DNA from: Lachnospiraceae bacterium UBA3772
GTDB taxonomy: Bacteria > Bacillota > Clostridia > Lachnospirales > Lachnospiraceae
DNA length: 60,789 bases
Direction of reading: 5' to 3'
Assembly (NCBI GenBank): GCA_002371025.1
Contig: DFFQ01000213.1
Location: 1 to 60,789 of the forward strand
In this document: positions 17,478 to 25,892 of the stretch, one piece after another
How the letters are laid out: every line of letters starts with the position of its first letter
Position numbering within the stretch: the first letter of the stretch is position 1
Made by a program: the position numbers and the translations under genes
Notes under the pieces: model-generated
The model's input: the letters and a program-made list of their open reading frames with translations, nothing else
Databases searched by the model: none
Told to the model about the DNA's origin: nothing

Positions 17478-17536
17478 TCTGTATTAAACATGAACATTAA
17501 TTTTAAATTTTAATTTAGATTTTAAGGAAACTACAT

Positions 17537-17845
17537 ATGGATAACAATGTTGAAATGCTGGACAGATATCTGCCACTTGGAAGTATTGTTCTGGTAAAGG
17601 GAAATGTAAAGAAACTAATGATTGTTGCCAGAGGAGTTCTTACCGGAAATGACAGCAATAAGAAAATATATAATTATGGAGCGGTACTATATCCAGAAGG
17701 ATTAATTGATGAAAGATTAATATTCTTTAATAATTCAGATATTTTTAAAGTAGTAGCAGAAGGATATTCTGATTCAGATGATGAAATAATGAATGAAAAT
17801 ATTAAGAACTGGATTAAAGGGGTAAGCGATAGTGGACTTAGATGA
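17537..17845 (+). CDS. DUF4176 family protein of type VII cargo loci
   Basis: A 102-residue protein with the DUF4176 pattern: LPLGSIVLVKGNVKKLMIVARG near residues 13-34, then YNYGAVLYPEGL and IFFNNSDIFKVVAEGY. The family is mostly found next to LXG toxins and WXG100-like partners in Firmicutes; its biochemical role is unknown, and a chaperone or targeting function is inferred. An AAGGAA site precedes ATG 17537. The next gene overlaps its end by 14 bases. Confidence 0.8.
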   Translation: MDNNVEMLDRYLPLGSIVLVKGNVKKLMIVARGVLTGNDSNKKIYNYGAVLYPEGLIDERLIFFNNSDIFKVVAEGYSDSDDEIMNENIKNWIKGVSDSGLR

Positions 17846-18260
17846 GGAGCAGATTAGAGAATATATTTCTGAATGCCGAAGAATTGTTGAAGCAAACAAT
17901 GATAAAATTGATGAGTTAAAGAAAAAAAGAAAAAGATTGGACGAGGCCAGAGAAAAAATATATAACCAGCAAATTATATACTCAGATGAGTTGGCTCAAA
18001 ACTATATGCTGGACGTGCTTATAACTGATAATAGATGGAAAGGTCAAAAACGTGAACAGTTTGTTGATTCAATCAATGATGTTATGGCCGATTCTATATG
18101 TAAATTAGAGACCGATATGGAAAATAGCTTGGTGAGCTTAGAAGATGAAATATATGATATCGATGACAGGATTGATGATCTGGAATCAGAAAATGAAGAA
18201 AAAAATGCCAGTATAGAATTTTGGGAACGAATATTAAGAAATAAGGGCTTTTTTTATTAA
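17832..18260 (+). CDS. Small coiled-coil partner protein, YwqH/DUF5082-like
   Basis: A 142-residue, highly charged protein made of two long helical stretches (about 5-50 and 85-135) with heptad-like hydrophobics. A GTG start at 17832 overlaps the previous gene and lies behind GGGG. Size, helical build and position directly upstream of a second small helical protein and an LXG toxin match the YwqH-type (DUF5082) partners of Bacillus. Such partners are thought to bind the LXG domain for export. The family assignment rests on context more than motif. Confidence 0.6.
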   Translation: MDLDEEQIREYISECRRIVEANNDKIDELKKKRKRLDEAREKIYNQQIIYSDELAQNYMLDVLITDNRWKGQKREQFVDSINDVMADSICKLETDMENSLVSLEDEIYDIDDRIDDLESENEEKNASIEFWERILRNKGFFY

Positions 18261-18280
18261 TTATTATTGGGTGAATTAAT

Positions 18281-18574
18281 ATGGGTGAAATTAAATATTC
18301 AAAGGATAAATATGATAAATTATTATTTATTTATGGAATGAAAAATAATATGGCAAAAAAAGATATAGAACCTATGGAAACAAATTACAATTTGGTTTCA
18401 GAGTCTGTAACAGAGCTTTTTCAGATATATGATGATATTTATCAGTTAATTAATGAATATATTGACACATTTGGGAATACGTTAAAATCATTGCAAAATG
18501 CCGGCGACTTTATTTATCTGATGGATAAAAAAATGTCGGATAAAATAAATAATGGATCAGAATTACTAAAATAA
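18281..18574 (+). CDS. Small helical LXG-partner protein (WXG100-like, YwqI/DUF5344-like)
   Basis: A 97-residue protein with two predicted helices separated near residue 45 and no WXG tripeptide. Its length and its position between the coiled-coil gene and the LXG toxin fit the YwqI/DUF5344 or Lap-type partners. These form a helical bundle with the LXG N-terminus and take it to the secretion machine. The ribosome site is weak (GGTGAA). No other function is suggested by sequence. Confidence 0.55.
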   Translation: MGEIKYSKDKYDKLLFIYGMKNNMAKKDIEPMETNYNLVSESVTELFQIYDDIYQLINEYIDTFGNTLKSLQNAGDFIYLMDKKMSDKINNGSELLK

Positions 18575-18595
18575 TAAATGGAACAGGTATGAAGC

Positions 18596-20719
18596 ATGGG
18601 GTATAATATCATTCGAACAGAATTAAATGATGCTACATTAGACTGTCTAAATAAAACCAGTGTAATAAATGACTATCTTTCAAAAATAGAAGGTGGTTTT
18701 CAGGGACTAGTAGATAATAAATACTTTGCTGGTAGCGGGGCAGAAACAATAAAGACATATTTGGAATGTGTGCAGTTAACAGCAATCAGAGTTATTCAGC
18801 TTGCGGTGGTTGAATATGCTCAAGTATTTTCGTCATTTGCAGAAAGCTTTTCAATTCATGATGAAAGCTATGAGGCAGTTTTTAATGAGGATTATTTTGA
18901 TGAATTATTAGAAACCTTAAAATCATTAAGAACCTCCTTATATGAGAATCAGGTTCCGGCATATAATGCTGAAACTGCTGTAGATGACATTATTAAAGAA
19001 GACTATATTAAGAATTATGATGTATATGATGATCCTTTAACAAAGGTGATTACAGATATTTCTTATCTTAGCAGATGCATTAAAAGGCGTGACAAAAATT
19101 ATAAATTAAATTTTCAAAACGTAAAAGATTTGATTGCTGATGCAAAATGCTTAGTAGATAAGATCAAAGAAAAAGGCGTTATTTCTTTTGCAGATATGAG
19201 CAATGCAAGTTATTTAAACATATCTGAGGCTCAAAAGATGCAGGAGGATTTTAAGAAAGGGTGCGATTACCTTTGGAGAAATCAAGCTGAACTTAAAAAA
19301 GGTATAGATTATATTTCGCAATATGCTGAATATAAAAATGATAAGCTGGCCAAAAAGAGATCTGAACATGGACTTGTTCTTATAGGAGAGGCAATACTCG
19401 GTATAACGTTAGTTATTAGTACCGCTGGTGCAGGTGCACCATTAGTGCTTACGACGATAGCTGGAGCATGTGATGTCGGACTGGCATGTGAGGGTGTACA
19501 AGAAACTTATTATGGAGCAATAAAAGATATCGAGACACCGTCTATAAATCCTGTTAGAGATTATATTTGTATGGGAAATCAGGAGGCATATGATATGCTT
19601 TCAATGTTGTCTCATAATCTGTGTTTTGCAAGTGCAAGTATTAATACTATAGTTTCTGCAGGAAGTGGAGAAAATATAAAGTCTCAAGCATTAAAAGAGG
19701 TAGTTCAGATAAGAACTTGTGCTGAAGTAGTAACAGTTAATGTTGCAGCTCCTGTGGGAAATTATTACATAGGAAAATATGCTACAGCCTGTACAGATAA
19801 TGAACTTTTACAATTTGGGATCCAAGTAGGTGGAAATATTCTTTTAGGTAAAGCTATAAAGGGCGTAGCTCATATCAATGGAATGGGCGCACAAAAACTT
19901 GCTTCAAAGTATTATCTTGAAAAGCCTAATATAGGAATAAATACATCAGGTCTTACAACATCTAAAACAAATGAAGTTACAGGTTTTGCTGCAGGAATGT
20001 CTCCTGAGGATGCTGAAAGATACTTAAAGTATTGTGATGAATGCGAAAAGGGTATACACAATAATCATCCGGGCCTTGACGAACAGCAGTATCTGGATGA
20101 TTTCTCTTATGAGAAACACTTTGCTGGTGGGGACATTGATGGAATAGCAAATGACAAAATTCAGGGTAGTAAGAAGGCGATAAAAGGTGATTGTTGGCTG
20201 TTAGATAATTCGGGAAAGTTTATTGATGATACTTTAGAAAACAACTATCAAACATATATAAAACGTAAGATAAGTAAAGGAAAAATACCGAAGGATAGAT
20301 TGGAGTGGAAACAGGTAAGTGAATATTGGACAAAGGAGTCGCCTGTTGCACGAGGTAATAAATTTAATAAAACTGTTAGAGAAGCAGATATTTACGATTA
20401 CCATGAAATATATTTAGAAAACGGAAAAAGATTAGATTCATACGATCCATATAATGGCGAAATAATATCAAGAAAGGCTACGGATTTAGATAAAATTTCA
20501 GAAGAAACATATAGAAAGTATTTATCTGAATTTTCGTCAAAATATTCAGAAGGAACAAAAATAAGATCAAATGCTTATCCTGAACTTGATGGACAAGAAC
20601 TTAAGGGGCACTATATTTTAGAAATTCCAGCAAGTAATGCTAATATAGTTAATATTGCACAATTTAAGAAGATTGCCGCAGAATATGGAGTAATACTAAG
20701 ATTTACGGAGGAACAATGA
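18596..20719 (+). CDS. LXG-type polymorphic toxin, C-terminal domain possibly a nuclease
   Basis: A 707-residue protein. Residues 1-235 are helical and fit an LXG export domain; a glycine/alanine-rich hydrophobic stretch follows at about 259-300; a pretoxin-like motif GMSPEDAERY starts near 463; the last ~150 residues form the variable effector. The effector includes ARGNKFNK, ENGKRLDSYDP, GEIISRKATDL, GTKIRSNAYPELDG and LKGHYILEIP. The D...E-x-x-x-R/K spacing resembles PD-(D/E)XK nucleases, but this is a guess. No HxE...PCxxC deaminase signature is seen. Its stop codon overlaps the immunity gene by 4 bases. Export by the adjacent EssC system is inferred. Confidence 0.8.
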   Translation: MGYNIIRTELNDATLDCLNKTSVINDYLSKIEGGFQGLVDNKYFAGSGAETIKTYLECVQLTAIRVIQLAVVEYAQVFSSFAESFSIHDESYEAVFNEDYFDELLETLKSLRTSLYENQVPAYNAETAVDDIIKEDYIKNYDVYDDPLTKVITDISYLSRCIKRRDKNYKLNFQNVKDLIADAKCLVDKIKEKGVISFADMSNASYLNISEAQKMQEDFKKGCDYLWRNQAELKKGIDYISQYAEYKNDKLAKKRSEHGLVLIGEAILGITLVISTAGAGAPLVLTTIAGACDVGLACEGVQETYYGAIKDIETPSINPVRDYICMGNQEAYDMLSMLSHNLCFASASINTIVSAGSGENIKSQALKEVVQIRTCAEVVTVNVAAPVGNYYIGKYATACTDNELLQFGIQVGGNILLGKAIKGVAHINGMGAQKLASKYYLEKPNIGINTSGLTTSKTNEVTGFAAGMSPEDAERYLKYCDECEKGIHNNHPGLDEQQYLDDFSYEKHFAGGDIDGIANDKIQGSKKAIKGDCWLLDNSGKFIDDTLENNYQTYIKRKISKGKIPKDRLEWKQVSEYWTKESPVARGNKFNKTVREADIYDYHEIYLENGKRLDSYDPYNGEIISRKATDLDKISEETYRKYLSEFSSKYSEGTKIRSNAYPELDGQELKGHYILEIPASNANIVNIAQFKKIAAEYGVILRFTEEQ

Positions 20720-21180
20720 TGGAAATTAATAAAAAAATAACAGAAGCGTTAATGAAGATGCAATTTATTAAAAGATATGAAGAGCTATCTAAAAACTTTA
20801 ACGCAGAAAGAACACCATCAAACAAGCGATTAATATATATTGATGGAGAAGAAGTTATGGAAATGATTCAGGAAATGGGATATGATGCAATATTTGACAG
20901 TAAAGAAAAATTTTATAAAATAAAAGAGGAAAAAATAAATGAATATGTATTTGGTGTTCATATAATATTGCAAGATGGAATGGTTGATATTGTTTGGGTG
21001 GTAAAAGATAATGATGAATTAATCTTAGGTTCACCTTGGGGGACCTATTCAAGAAGACTAATAAATAGTTCGTACAGGATAAAAAAACCTATTTTTGGAA
21101 CGTATGATGATTTGGAAGAGATTTTAAAAATTACTTTTTTTATGTATGAAGATTTCAAAAGAGCTTTAATTGCAAATTAA
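20716..21180 (+). CDS. Probable immunity protein for the LXG toxin
   Basis: A 154-residue soluble protein. It starts at ATGATG overlapping the toxin stop by 4 bases, the usual arrangement of toxin and cognate immunity. It has an alpha/beta pattern with two central strands (YVFGVHIILQDG, MVDIVWVVKD) and an LGSPWGTYSRRL segment, a layout also seen in SUKH- or Imm-type proteins, but no family was firmly recognised. It is more AT-rich than the machine genes, as expected for exchangeable cargo. Function is inferred from position only. Confidence 0.65.
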   Translation: MMEINKKITEALMKMQFIKRYEELSKNFNAERTPSNKRLIYIDGEEVMEMIQEMGYDAIFDSKEKFYKIKEEKINEYVFGVHIILQDGMVDIVWVVKDNDELILGSPWGTYSRRLINSSYRIKKPIFGTYDDLEEILKITFFMYEDFKRALIAN

Positions 21181-21236
21181 TAATTAAGTTTTTTATGTTA
21201 GAAAAATATGATTTAAGATAAATTAATGAAGAAATT

Positions 21237-21284
21237 ATGCGTGAAGGTAAAAATTTTGACTATAAAAAATATTTTGGTTTGTAA
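21237..21284 (+). other. 15-codon open frame, possible gene remnant
   Basis: A tiny frame MREGKNFDYKKYFGL ends at 21284, with a stop codon 15 bases upstream of its ATG. The peptide looks like the C-terminal end of a longer protein and may be debris from a lost toxin or immunity gene. No ribosome site is seen. Confidence 0.2.
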
Positions 21285-21286
21285 AT

Positions 21287-21979
21287 ATGGAAACAGAACA
21301 GGATTTTATTACTAAACAGCTGGAGCTGATAAAAAAAATAGATTTAAAGAATGTGCTTTCTATTTCTGATGTTCACACTATTGCAGGTGTGGATTTAGCA
21401 TACTGGAAAGAAGATGAAGAAGAATATGCGGATTGCTGTATTGTTGTATTAGACTTTCCTTCATTAAAGGTTATAGAAGAAAAATATATCATTAGAAAAG
21501 TTGAGGTTCCATATATTCCAGGATGTTTAGCTTTCAGAGAACTTCCTTTATTTAAAGAGGTTTATAGTATTTTGGAACATTCGGTAGACGTATTTTTCTT
21601 TGATGGTAATGGATATCTTCATCCAAGACATATGGGTATAGCGACTCATGCGGGAATATTAATTAATAAACCAACAATAGGAATAGCAAAAAGCTATTAT
21701 AAGATTGGAAATGTTGATTTTGTTGTGCCAAATGAGGGAGCAAACTCATATACGGATATATCTATAAATGGGGAAGTATATGGAAGAGTTTTACGAACTC
21801 ATGATAAGGTAAAGCCAATATTTGTTTCAGTTGGTAATAGGATTGATTTAACTACAGCCATGGAATTGACTAAGATGCTTATAACAGCTGATAGCCATGT
21901 TCCAGTTCCAACCAGGTTGGCAGATCTTATGACACATAGAATAAGAAAAGAATATCAAACTGCAAGATGTAAGGTATAG
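21287..21979 (+). CDS. Endonuclease V (deoxyinosine 3' endonuclease), His-to-Asn variant
   Basis: A 230-residue EndoV with clear family blocks: GVDLAYW (D36), VPYIPG (Y76), AFRELP (E85), FFFDGNG (D106), LHPRHMGIATHAG (H112), GIAK (K135), and the RLADLMTH tail. D36, E85 and D106 match the metal-binding carboxylates of known EndoV. The block normally reading VGHR is VGNR (N184), so the fourth catalytic position is Asn rather than His. EndoV nicks DNA (or RNA) next to inosine. It follows toxin and immunity genes, as ywqL does in the B. subtilis ywqHIJKL cargo operon. There is no strong ribosome site. Confidence 0.88.
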   Translation: METEQDFITKQLELIKKIDLKNVLSISDVHTIAGVDLAYWKEDEEEYADCCIVVLDFPSLKVIEEKYIIRKVEVPYIPGCLAFRELPLFKEVYSILEHSVDVFFFDGNGYLHPRHMGIATHAGILINKPTIGIAKSYYKIGNVDFVVPNEGANSYTDISINGEVYGRVLRTHDKVKPIFVSVGNRIDLTTAMELTKMLITADSHVPVPTRLADLMTHRIRKEYQTARCKV

Positions 21980-21982
21980 ACA

Positions 21983-23476
21983 ATGAGATGCAAAAAATGT
22001 GGTGCTGAGATTGGAGAGGAAAGGGTTTGTCCTTTCTGCGATACTCCAATTAAAAATGTATTGGTGGCAGAAAGAACAGATAAGGAAATGGGAAAAAATA
22101 AGGAAGCTGAGGCAGCTCTGCTGCCTCAGGATTCATCTGAAATATTTAATTCAGATGAAACAACGGTTCTTGATCTGGATAGAATAGATGATTTAAAAGA
22201 GCAAAGTAAAGAATCTTTTGAATCAGTAGAAGATAAAAAAAGTAGTAATACGACGGAGGCGATAGAAGAGGTTTCGCATGATTCAGAAAAAGAGCCTTCA
22301 ATGATAAGAACATCCGTTATCCCTGATTATAAGATCAAAGAGAGAAAAAGATGGAGCAAGAAAAGGAAGATATTAACTCTTGTTTCAGCTTTTTTTATTG
22401 TGCTCTTAAGCATATCATTAGCAACTGGCGTTTATATTTTTATGAAATATAAAAATTATATCAAAGGTTTAAAAGGGGCGAATATATGCTTTGTTGATAC
22501 TTATACAACTTCTCTTGATGCCTATTATTATATTGATAAGAAAGATGATTTAGTATATGTTTTTAGCTCCGGAAGAAGGTATGAGGCTTACCAGGTCAAT
22601 GGTTCATATACATATACAGAAGCGGGTTATAAACCATCTGAAAATAAGATAATCACGATGTATACCTTTGATCTTTATCTTAAGAAAGAAGATCAGGAAA
22701 TAATTAGGATATATCATGAAGAAAAGACAGATGGAGCTATAGAGATTATAGGAGTAACCGATAAGGGTGAGATCATTTATAACGATACAGAGAAAGATAA
22801 ATGTATGCTGGTTTCTACTGCGGGTTCTCCTTATGAGCTGGGGAAAAGCATAAAAGAAGGGCTTTTTTTTGAGGAAGGAAAAAAGCTGATTTTGCAATCT
22901 GATAGACAGCTGATATTTTCCTCGAGAAAATCTGACTCAGGAGAATTTATTGTTGCTTCTAATGTTACAGATTTTTATTTTATATATGGTGATGAGGACG
23001 GTGGTTATATCAGATCAGTTGATGAAAATATAACTTCAACAGATTCAGAAAATCTATTTATCATATATAAAAATAATAAGGATGAATATTTTCTTAAGGA
23101 CTTAAGAAGTGATTTGGCTGATTCTGTAAAGATTGATAAAAACAGCATTAATATAGATTCATTAACAATATACGAAATATCAGATAAGGATAATGTATCT
23201 AATGAAAATACTGATGGAAAGAAGCTTGAAATTAAAGAAGAGGATATTAGCAATAAGGATCTATCCGGGGATGGAGAGCTTGATATTACTGATAAAGGAC
23301 TGGTATATAAGCTGAAGTTTTATCATAGAAATCTTGGAAGTGTAGACAAAGTACTTGCCTTGGATGGCAGATATGTCTATGTGATAAAGAATGGAAAAAC
23401 TGCAAGAATAGATGTTTTTACAAAAAAAGAAAAAGTATTATTTGATAAAGAAATGCAGATTAAACGTTATTACTAA
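21983..23476 (+). CDS. Zinc-ribbon, single-pass membrane protein of the type VII locus
   Basis: A 497-residue protein. An N-terminal zinc ribbon (C3-x2-C6 ... C16-x2-C19), an acidic disordered linker (about 30-120), one transmembrane helix (about 129-155), and a ~340-residue extracytoplasmic region rich in beta strands with repeated YYIDKKDDLVYVF- and YIIYKNNKDEYF-like units, suggesting a propeller-like fold. It begins 3 bp after endonuclease V. No known ESX subunit was recognised. Its single-pass layout with a large outer domain is superficially like EssB/YukC, which is absent here. Confidence 0.7.
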   Translation: MRCKKCGAEIGEERVCPFCDTPIKNVLVAERTDKEMGKNKEAEAALLPQDSSEIFNSDETTVLDLDRIDDLKEQSKESFESVEDKKSSNTTEAIEEVSHDSEKEPSMIRTSVIPDYKIKERKRWSKKRKILTLVSAFFIVLLSISLATGVYIFMKYKNYIKGLKGANICFVDTYTTSLDAYYYIDKKDDLVYVFSSGRRYEAYQVNGSYTYTEAGYKPSENKIITMYTFDLYLKKEDQEIIRIYHEEKTDGAIEIIGVTDKGEIIYNDTEKDKCMLVSTAGSPYELGKSIKEGLFFEEGKKLILQSDRQLIFSSRKSDSGEFIVASNVTDFYFIYGDEDGGYIRSVDENITSTDSENLFIIYKNNKDEYFLKDLRSDLADSVKIDKNSINIDSLTIYEISDKDNVSNENTDGKKLEIKEEDISNKDLSGDGELDITDKGLVYKLKFYHRNLGSVDKVLALDGRYVYVIKNGKTARIDVFTKKEKVLFDKEMQIKRYY

Positions 23477-23499
23477 TTTACTAAAGATCAGGAGAAGTG

Positions 23500-24408
23500 A
23501 TGGATAAGGTAAGAGAAATACAAAATGAAAATTATATGGGATTCATTATAGAAGATGAAAATATGCTTCTTTCAAATGTGCTTCCTATCATTGAAAAAGG
23601 TACAACTCCAGGTATCATAAAGGGTTATCTTTTAAAACAGAATGGAAAGGAAAAGGTCATCTATAATGTAAATTCTTTCAGGAATTTTTATTCGGATATA
23701 AGAATTATGGATGAAGAATCATTTATCAGGGTATTGCTTTCTATTCCGGAGGTGTTCCATCATATAGCTGTTGATACGGTATTTCCGTTGGAATGTATCT
23801 CTCTTGATTTCAGGCATTTCTTTTATGATCTTGCTGAAAGAAAAATAATGACACTGGCAATCCCTGCAACAACAGGTCTAGATCCAAATAAAAGAAGGAT
23901 CTGTGAGAATAATATCAAATATATGATGCAGAGGTATATCAGTGATTCTATATTTGTAAACAGCCAAAGATGCCTTGCTATATATAAGGATCTTGCTGAT
24001 GAAAATAATTCTCTGGAAGATTTATATAGGAATATCCTTGCAGGGAAATATGGAGCGGGTATATCAAAGGAAAGAGATTACTCTGCATTAAGACCTGTAT
24101 TTAAGTTGGTTCCATCTAATGTGGCAAATCCTGTTTTTTTGATAAATAAAGAAAAACTTATTGTTGGAAGAAGTAAGGCGTCTGAGACAGAAGAGCTGCT
24201 CGTTCTTAATGTTCAGGGAATAAGCAGGGAACATTCTGAAATAGTATTTCAAAATGGACAGCTTTTTATAAAGGATTTAGTCAGCACGAATGGAACTTTT
24301 GTTAATGATATAAAGATCTTTTCTGATCAGTATATTCCTCTTAAAGCAGGGGACAGGGTAAGATTTTCAAATGTGGAATATGAGGTACAGTTTATAACTT
24401 ATGAATAA
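23500..24408 (+). CDS. DUF6382 and FHA domain protein of the type VII locus
   Basis: About 302 residues. The N-terminal ~200 residues resemble DUF6382, seen in Clostridia fused to FHA. The C-terminal FHA domain (about 215-295) has all its hallmarks: VGRSK, ISREHSEI and STNGTFVND. FHA domains bind phosphothreonine peptides, so a Ser/Thr-kinase signal may control secretion, although no kinase lies in this window. ATG 23500 is preferred over GTG 23497 because AGGAGA lies 7-10 bases upstream. The downstream ATPase gene overlaps by 8 bases. Confidence 0.82.
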   Translation: MDKVREIQNENYMGFIIEDENMLLSNVLPIIEKGTTPGIIKGYLLKQNGKEKVIYNVNSFRNFYSDIRIMDEESFIRVLLSIPEVFHHIAVDTVFPLECISLDFRHFFYDLAERKIMTLAIPATTGLDPNKRRICENNIKYMMQRYISDSIFVNSQRCLAIYKDLADENNSLEDLYRNILAGKYGAGISKERDYSALRPVFKLVPSNVANPVFLINKEKLIVGRSKASETEELLVLNVQGISREHSEIVFQNGQLFIKDLVSTNGTFVNDIKIFSDQYIPLKAGDRVRFSNVEYEVQFITYE

Positions 24409-25495
24409 AAAGAGAATCATTTTAGTTGAAGAAGATGAAAATTATATATCTAATCTTGAAATGATGCTGATAAGTCATGAGGAGAGTCTTATCAGCCTTG
24501 AACTTATAAGCAGTCGGGATTATCTTAATTCTTTCATGGCAAAGCCACAGGTAATAGATTGTCTTGTGATAGATGAAAAAATGATGACAGATTCTGTTTC
24601 AAGACAAAACATAGGTCGTTTATTTGTCCTTACAGAAAGCACTGTGGGAAATATCAGAACTGCAGCATCAAGTAATATGTATGAACGGACATCTTCCATG
24701 GATCTTAGGATGATGCAGTCCATGTCAAAGGTAGAATATGTAGATAAATATGGCGGAGTAAAAGAGCTTTTTCATAAGATAATAGGGGCTTTAGGACTTC
24801 CTGCGGATGATAGAAAGATTGAACTTTCTTCCGGAAAGAAAAATACTTCTACTATTATGGTAACATCTCAACTTGGAGGGGCAGGAAAGACCCGAGCTGC
24901 ATTCAGCATAGCTTTAAGATTATCGGAACTTAACAGGTCAGTCATATATATCTCTCTTGATGAGATACAAAGAAACCATATACTTGCTGGGATTAATGAC
25001 AGTATATCAGAGGGTATGGAAAGAGTAGTAATGAGAAAGGATGATAACCTTATATCTTTTCTTGACCAGATGATATATCATGGCAGATTCGACTATTTTC
25101 TTCCATGGAATAATTCAAGGGTAGCTATGGGGATAGAGGCTGATCAATATATCAATCTTTTTAACATGATCAAAAAAACAGGAAGGTATGATTTTATCAT
25201 ACTTGATGATAATGGCAGCTTTGATCTGTTTTCTCAGGAAATGATGGCTGTTTCAGACAGGATCATCAATGTTTTAAAAGATGATAAAATTTCGCGGTAT
25301 GCCTATGAAAAGTTTAAAAATGAAATAAGGACAAGTGAAAGAAATAAGATAATGTTAATAAAAAATATGTATGTCACTGATATAGATGAAGAAGTTGTGG
25401 ATACTATCCCGGCTTATAATTTTTATAATGAAAACTGGGTGGAGGATCTGTCAAAGACAGATATATTAAAAAATACTGCAATGCTTCTGGTGTAA
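24401..25495 (+). CDS. TadZ/CpaE-like receiver plus ParA/MinD-type ATPase
   Basis: A 364-residue protein. Residues 1-130 look like an atypical receiver domain (RIILVEEDENYISNLE, CLVIDEKMM, FVLTES, VEYVDKYGG). Residues 145-364 look like a ParA/MinD ATPase with P-loop SQLGGAGKTRAA, the block VIYISLDEIQ, and DFIILDDNGSFD as the Walker B/switch II region. The signature lysine before the P-loop glycines is replaced by Leu, as in divergent TadZ/CpaE proteins. Those proteins place pilus machines at cell poles. Sitting between the FHA and YukD genes, it may position or regulate the secretion apparatus. Confidence 0.75.
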   Translation: MNKKRIILVEEDENYISNLEMMLISHEESLISLELISSRDYLNSFMAKPQVIDCLVIDEKMMTDSVSRQNIGRLFVLTESTVGNIRTAASSNMYERTSSMDLRMMQSMSKVEYVDKYGGVKELFHKIIGALGLPADDRKIELSSGKKNTSTIMVTSQLGGAGKTRAAFSIALRLSELNRSVIYISLDEIQRNHILAGINDSISEGMERVVMRKDDNLISFLDQMIYHGRFDYFLPWNNSRVAMGIEADQYINLFNMIKKTGRYDFIILDDNGSFDLFSQEMMAVSDRIINVLKDDKISRYAYEKFKNEIRTSERNKIMLIKNMYVTDIDEEVVDTIPAYNFYNENWVEDLSKTDILKNTAMLLV

Positions 25496-25551
25496 CATAT
25501 TTAATGGAACGATGAAATTTTTTTAAGGTAAAAAATTAAGGGGTGAAAACT

Positions 25552-25797
25552 TTGGATAAGATCATTCTTGATTTTAGAGATGAAAGAAAAAAAGAACAGC
25601 ATGATATTGAAGTAAGTTCAGATATTACTGCAAGAGAACTGATACTGGGGCTTATAGAGGCCTATGGACTTGATATAGACAATTCATATCCGGACAATAT
25701 TTTCCTTAGAGCGAATAATCCGACAGTACTTTTAAAGGGGGATAAAAAGCTCTATGAATATGGCCTGCATCAGGGAAGCATTGTGTATTATCTGTGA
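25552..25797 (+). CDS. YukD/EsaB-like ubiquitin-fold protein
   Basis: About 81 residues with the ubiquitin-like beta-grasp pattern of YukD/EsaB: KIILDFRDE..., HDIEVSSDITARELILGLIEAYGL, then LLKGDKKLYEYGLHQGSIVYYL. The TTG at 25552 is chosen because AAGGGG (25538-25543) lies eight bases ahead; a GTG at 25543 overlaps that site and would only add three residues. EsaB/YukD is a small cytosolic regulator or component of Firmicutes type VII systems, normally close to essC, as here. Confidence 0.85.
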   Translation: MDKIILDFRDERKKEQHDIEVSSDITARELILGLIEAYGLDIDNSYPDNIFLRANNPTVLLKGDKKLYEYGLHQGSIVYYL

Positions 25798-25892
25798 GAT
25801 TAATGCCCAGGTCTGGGAAGTAACATGTGACGTAAGCTTAATAATGTAAAAATAAAGGGAATATCGATACAATATTGATTAAGGAATAAAAG

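Noticed and set aside
20020..20060. Deaminase active site in the LXG toxin (YCDEC)
   Set aside because: The CxxC lies in the pretoxin region, no HxE motif precedes it, and the effector region further on has no PCxxC.
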